DNA of 64,000 bases from Rhexocercosporidium sp. MPI-PUGE-AT-0058. Its lineage: Eukaryota > Ascomycota > Leotiomycetes > Helotiales. Under the pieces are notes generated by a model. That model saw only the letters and a list, made by a program, of their open reading frames with translations, was not told where the DNA came from and did no database searches. Made by a program: the position numbers and the translations under genes. The DNA is taken from contig JAGTJL010000015.1 of NCBI GenBank assembly GCA_020746875.1, forward strand, positions 372,001-436,000, in the 5' to 3' direction. This document shows, one piece after another, positions 59,262 to 64,000 of the stretch (positions within the stretch are counted from its first letter, which is position 1; each line of letters starts with the position of its first letter).

Positions 59262-62200
59262 TCAATGGTCCTTGTAGAACCAAGGTCGACGCAGTCCATA
59301 TTTGTCGCCTGGAACTTGCATTGGCACGGGTACGTGGCCAGCAAAGACATCCATACCCAAAGATACATTCTCTCCGTCTTCTCGAGCCGGAGACTGTTCA
59401 TAGCCGCCTCTAGTCATCATGGGGACCCGTAGGACTACTCCGCATTCCCAATTTCTCAAGGTAAGCCTTGGCTCTTTAGTTGCCTTGTCCTTTACCAAGC
59501 GTCCCCCTGTGCAGTCCATCTATTAGCAAGAGCTTCAAATGAGCCTGCGCCTTGTGATGATTATAACCAAGAAATCGCTTAGGCGACAACAACATCAGCG
59601 TATTTGCTCAGGTGAGCATGTTCTTGGCCATTTCTTGTCCTTCGCCGAAGCCCTCAGCTGTGGTGCTCAAGCCAAGATGCCCCGACCTTCCTTTTCAGGT
59701 CAGGCAGATTACAGCTGGCGGTAAACAGCGATCTCGTAAGAAGGACAAGGAGATGGGAGTCAGCTTGGTATTGTTTGAGCTGTCAACCAAATCTTGGCGT
59801 CTAAAGTGTCCTAGTTGGGGCGACTCGACGCGATAACTTGGCGCGATAACTTGGCAGCCATGAAGAGACTAACATGAACATCGCAGATGATAATGCGAAT
59901 GGGACGGAAATGGAATGAAACTCACAAGCAGATTCAGACAAATTGGCACTTCCAACATAAGCCCACGCAATCTTGCTACCCTGTTTGTCGGCCTTTCCCC
60001 TGACAAATATCATCTTGCTGTGCATCAGCATGCCGGGTCTCATGCTCTTGCTATCACGCATCAGATGCCTAGGGAAATTCTCTGAATCGTACCAATTTGA
60101 CAGCAAGCATATTGTACTTCCACACTAGATCATGTCAGTTGGCACTTGGGCAGAAGCTTCTCATCGCTTGGGTAAAGAAGGCGAGGAAGGTTCCATACAC
60201 CAATTCCTCCGTTGGATTCAGCCACTGTCTTCGCGGTTGGGAAGTAAATTCGGAATCGGTCGCTCAAAGTATCCGACAATTTGCGTTCCGTCTCACACAT
60301 TCCCTTGTTCCTTGATGATTTGCTGGTACGCCATCCATACTCAACCAATCCGTCATCCCCTGTTATCCACCATGTTAGCCATGTCAATCAGACTCGTCAC
60401 ATATGAACCTTGGCACGTCAAACCCCTGTCCCGGTAGCTTCGGTAATCCCCAGATTTTGGTATTTGGAATTGCAATATTTCTCCGGGAAATCGAACGATA
60501 AAGGAAGGTTTCATGCACCCACCTTGAGCAGCTAGGTAAAGGCTCTTCAGGAAAGTCTCGTTGAGGCTGCCGATCGATGCCGCCTGTTAGAATAAAAATT
60601 AGCACAGGGGCGACGAGCAGTTATTACCTGGGGTAAGGTTTCATGCCAGAAAGTCAATTTCCAGGGCTTCTTCGGTTTCCAATCCGAGCTTCACGATTGC
60701 CGTTCCCCTAAATGACACAAGGCGGATTAGATCTTCACTCAGATATCCCTTGCAGGGACGAGGCGTGCATCGGCAGTTGTTGACATATCGGAGAGACAAA
60801 AGAAGGTAGGAGATGGAAGCTTTGTCTCTTACAAGCCACAATATCCAGTCCGCTTCCAAACTCCCCTGTCTAAGTGAGATCCACCTCTATTGCAAAGTCA
60901 GATGACCACGTAAGAGATCTGGGAGAGAGTAATCTTACATCGAGTGTACGAATGCCAACTGCGATGTACGAGAGAAATCGAATTTCCTAATGCTGCTCAA
61001 CGTTTCTTGGTCAAGGCCCATAGCATCTGCAAAGAACAAAAGCTCCTCAGCAAAGTAAGTCAATTCGGTCGTCGCTTGGCCACTTGCCAGACGAGGAAGA
61101 TCGATGAGAAAGCAGACATTCTCCATTATGCCTGTCTCTCCCCAATCATACGATGTGAGATTTGCACTGGGAATAACGACTCGAAGATGCGTTGAGTATG
61201 ACAGAAGCTGAAGCTTTGAGTGCATACAATTTATGTTCCCTTCCATAGATGGGAAACAAAAGCGGTAGTTACTTGGAGCCCGCGAGCGTATGTTCTCTTT
61301 CTGCTGTGTGTAAGCGCCTGCCTAACATAGATGATGAAGTCAAAGAACCGTTATCCACAGCCAAGAATATTCAACTATGATACCAATCGAAGCAATATCG
61401 TATGATTTGACCAGACGGAATGCTCAGCCAGCATGATATAAAAGCAATAGCCTCATTCAATAAAGTCCGAGTACACAATGACAAAAAAGATAGAAGTATC
61501 ACATACCTCAGCATCAGTCTTTGCTTGAAGAACCCACACCACTTTTGTCTTGGGATCAAGCTTTGATTGCACCCATTCTGGCTCCACTTGAAAGGCACTT
61601 AAGACTGCCAGCTTGAGGTCGTCCTTTTGTAGAACCTCCTCGATCTTGATATCATCTCCTACGCGGGGAGTGCCCTTCACCCAGGTTTTCTTTACCACTC
61701 CATCCGGATATCGAATCCCAGGCGCACTCAAAAGTCTCAACTGATTCCTAGACAACACATCGGATGCGACGCGTGCGGTCTTCTGGCGCTTGTCTTCGTG
61801 TGGTTGTGATCCGGAATAGTGTTTTTGGTCGAGGACTTTCGATTTCGACTTCGCATCGGCCTTCTCTTGTTCTCTCAAACGTGGTGGAGATACTGAAGCA
61901 TGTCTCTTGCTGTTGAGAATGGGAAGTGCAACCCCCTCCCTTTCCTTTTGTCGCTTGAGGCGTTCATCTTCCATAGCTTTTCTGTCCAGTCCCAGTATGC
62001 CAACAAGGGGCTGAATTGCACTCATTGTCTTTGCAGCAGAAGATGATGCTTCGGAGTCATTATCACCGGTCTTCTGTAAGCGGGTTTCGCTGCCTGAGGA
62101 TTTTTGTGTGATGGTTTTGGAGACCTCATTTGGCACCGCCAGCGTGACTCGATCCTTAGGGCTGCTCCTCTTGGTTCTGACGGGAGCATCTAGATCATCA

Positions 62201-62328
62201 TCTTCGTCATCGTCACTGTCGCTGACAAGATCAATGACGTTAGACCGGCTACCAAGACTAGGTGATCTCTCTTGGAGAGACAGAGCGACTGCTCTCTTGA
62301 AATCCTCGTCAGACTCAGAGTCCGACAT
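59262..62328 (-). CDS. TDP1: Tyrosyl-DNA phosphodiesterase 1 (TDP1)
   Basis: Eight exons (62328-61507, 61300-60939, 60886-60833, 60707-60647, 60583-60523, 60359-60199, 60124-59926, 59506-59262) give 654 residues, all phases closing. A UIM-like acidic helix (residues 8-20) starts the protein, followed by an acidic and disordered stretch. Both catalytic HKD motifs are present: MHSKLQLL (His301/Lys303) with SANLTSYDWG after it, and MHSKMIFV (His542/Lys544) with SANLSESAWG after it. The C-terminus has NWECGVVL and ends PWFYKDH. Tdp1 hydrolyses the 3'-phosphotyrosyl bond left by stalled topoisomerase I. Intron 4 needs a GC donor (GCATGA) because TGA follows. Introns 1 (206 nt) and 7 (419 nt) are long. 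The second exon may start three bases earlier (CAGCAG acceptor). Confidence 0.92.
59507..59925 (-). other. Long intron 7 of TDP1 (419 nt)
   Basis: GTGAGT donor to CACAG acceptor. Exon joining restores SESAWGRLVKDK. Inside lies a perfect 13-bp tandem repeat (GCGATAACTTGGC at 59830-59842 and 59843-59855). I see no nested gene. Confidence 0.65.
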
Positions 62329-63252
62329 GATTTATCGGCGTGCGGTGGTGAGGCTTCTGGTGGAAATGATCCAGGCGTCCCCAACGATCTGTTACAGATT
62401 AGTATCCACTTGAGCATGAAGGCGTGCATGACATGTAGTACCAACTGTCTGGTAAAGACTTTTACTGGTTCTACCTAAAAGATGACCCTGGATCGGCGGT
62501 CACGTGATACCGCGCGACCAGCAAACGCGACATATGAAGGCCCGAAGAAACCTTGCTTGGAATAGCTGCCTGGGATTGATGGGCAGATTCGGTACGGAGT
62601 AGGTTGCAACAGAAAGTCAGCGATCAGACCAGAGAGTTCTTTGTGCCTTGCTTCTTCGAGATACAAGTAAAGTAGCAGCAAGTAGCCTGGCGTGGCTGAC
62701 GTTCGTGGTTGGAGGTAGTTGCTGCGAATGTTGTTGGTGTTATTATTGTTGTAAGTGATGAAGACGTACGTAGGAGGGGGGTTCCGAAGCGTGTCAATTA
62801 GTTTCACATGTGCCGGTCTACGCTACCCCCATTTTTTGAGTGCCCACATCATATCGTGACACTCAAGATACCCCCCAAAACAGGAACGAGGGCATTTTAT
62901 ATGTCAGAACGAACCTCACCCCAGTGGAAGGATCCCCGGGGCAGAGAATGTCGCGTTTGATAATTTACAAGTGCTTCCTTCTTTTGCAGCTAGAAGTGAG
63001 TTTCGAATCAGAGAGGAATGCTCTACTCAGAGGCATCTTCTATCTGCGATTGTTTAGCTAAAGTCCAAAACTCTGTGCGCCGCTCTTACGGGTAAGACAA
63101 GTCAATGACCTCACGACTCGACCGTCTTCAATTTCATATATAATCTCCTTCAAATCACCACCATCCTCTTACTTTCGATTGCAACTCGCTTTACAACAGC
63201 GCATCTCAACCATCTATTCTACTCGTCGTTGCTGAGTGGGTTTTCTCATAAC
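62329..63252. other. Divergent promoter TDP1 / oxidoreductase
   Basis: 0.9 kb without a supported gene. The last 130 bases before 63253 are CT-rich leader-like sequence. Confidence 0.5.
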
Positions 63253-64000
63253 ATGTCAGCTCACAAAAACAGAAAGGATGTTGTCATTATCGGCGCAGGT
63301 GCTGCTGGAATGGTTAGTCGGAATTCCTAATACATCTTCAAAAATTTAAACCCATGATATCAGATTGAGGCTATCGTTCAATTCTACTTACTAAAAAGCC
63401 ATTTAGTCCTGTGCAGCCACGCTTGCTCAACATCCCAATGAATTCAAAGTCACGATCATAGAACGTAATTATGTCACAGGAGGTCAAGCAACTTCCATCT
63501 CCATAGACAAAGAGAAGTACGGCACCGACTGGATGAACAATGGTGTACAGGGCGGTTCTCCAGTAAGTCAACAAGTCACCGAGAATTTGATATGATGTTG
63601 ACTCCACTTAGATCTTCAAACACACCTTCAACTTCTTTAAAAAGTACGGGCATGAACCCCAAGAGGTCAAGTTACAGGTAGCTTTTGGCAAAGGGCCCGA
63701 CGGATTCTGGACGAATTGCTTCCCAAGCAACCTCATCAACCAGTTCTCCGGCGACATCAAGAAATTCGGCAAAGTTCTCAAGCTCATCAAATGGACCATG
63801 CCACTGTTAGGTCTTGTCCCAATTCACATTATGCTCCGCATATTTTTCTTCAACAAGGATTTTGGGGACAAGATGGTGTATCCTCTCATTGCTCTCTTCC
63901 TAGGCACCGGCAACCAGACTGCAAATGTTTCATGTGCTATCCTAGAGAGACTTTTTGATGATCCAAACATGAAGTTGTGGGACTATGACCCAGAGACACT
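63253..64000 (+). CDS. FAD-dependent oxidoreductase (amine-oxidase-like), 5' part
   Basis: Three exons are visible (63253-63312, 63407-63562, 63612 to the window end), all phase 0. The N-terminus DVVIIGAGAAGM is the dinucleotide-binding fold (GxGxxG at residues 14-19), split by the first intron after GM. The second part of the Rossmann motif follows, with VTIIERNYVTGGQATS, where the Glu binds the FAD ribose. The rest (WMNNGVQGGSP, FWTNCFPSNLINQF, a hydrophobic stretch PLLGLVPIHIMLRIFFF) matches fungal flavoproteins annotated as NAD(P)-binding or amine oxidase-like. No signal peptide is seen. The gene is cut by the window end after about 201 codons, so its substrate cannot be judged. Confidence 0.85.

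Overview
The window is nuclear DNA from a filamentous ascomycete (Pezizomycotina). The evidence is short GT-AG introns (mostly 47-80 nt) with CTAAC/CTGAC-type branch sites, and a gene set of ascomycete orthologues: TUP1, ERG3, RCE1, ALE1, VPS45, CRD1, TDP1 and a WOPR regulator. There is also a NACHT-TPR protein and a C-to-T damaged mariner element. Leotiomycetes is my best guess, but it is inference only.

Layout. 0-9 kb: a UMP/CMP-kinase-like gene (-), a calcineurin-like phosphoesterase (+), 4.3 kb with no clear gene, then the TUP1/RCO-1 corepressor (-). 9-24 kb: a 2.9 kb divergent spacer leads to ERG3 (+). After a gene-poor 4.5 kb come a 12-exon uncharacterised protein with a reconstructed HEFAH zincin-like motif (-), a MARVEL-type membrane protein (-) and a 61-residue Cys-rich protein (+). 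24-32 kb: a GPI-anchored secreted protein (+), then a NACHT-TPR (NLR-like) gene with an unclear 5' end, with a 1.3 kb mariner relic 66 bp behind its stop. 32-44 kb: RCE1 (-), a Ser-rich membrane-tethered protein (+), and the divergent pair ALE1 (-) / VPS45 (+). 44-52 kb: a small gene broken by one stop codon, a field of diverged tandem repeats, cardiolipin synthase (-) and the WOPR regulator (-). 52-59 kb: 7.2 kb without a recognisable gene, upstream of the WOPR gene, with G-rich tracts and a perfect hairpin. 59-64 kb: TDP1 (-) and the 5' part of an FAD oxidoreductase (+) cut by the window end.

The genes are mostly independent housekeeping functions, not a cluster. Several act on membranes (ERG3, ALE1, CRD1, RCE1, VPS45). 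Two are global transcription regulators with long non-coding 5' flanks (TUP1 and WOPR). The accessory part is the 24-32 kb stretch. I rebuilt multi-exon models by hand from splice signals and reading-frame continuity. Totals divisible by three, and family motifs that become continuous, are the main support. Three introns can only be closed in frame with GC donors. I found no convincing tRNA, rRNA or CRISPR feature.
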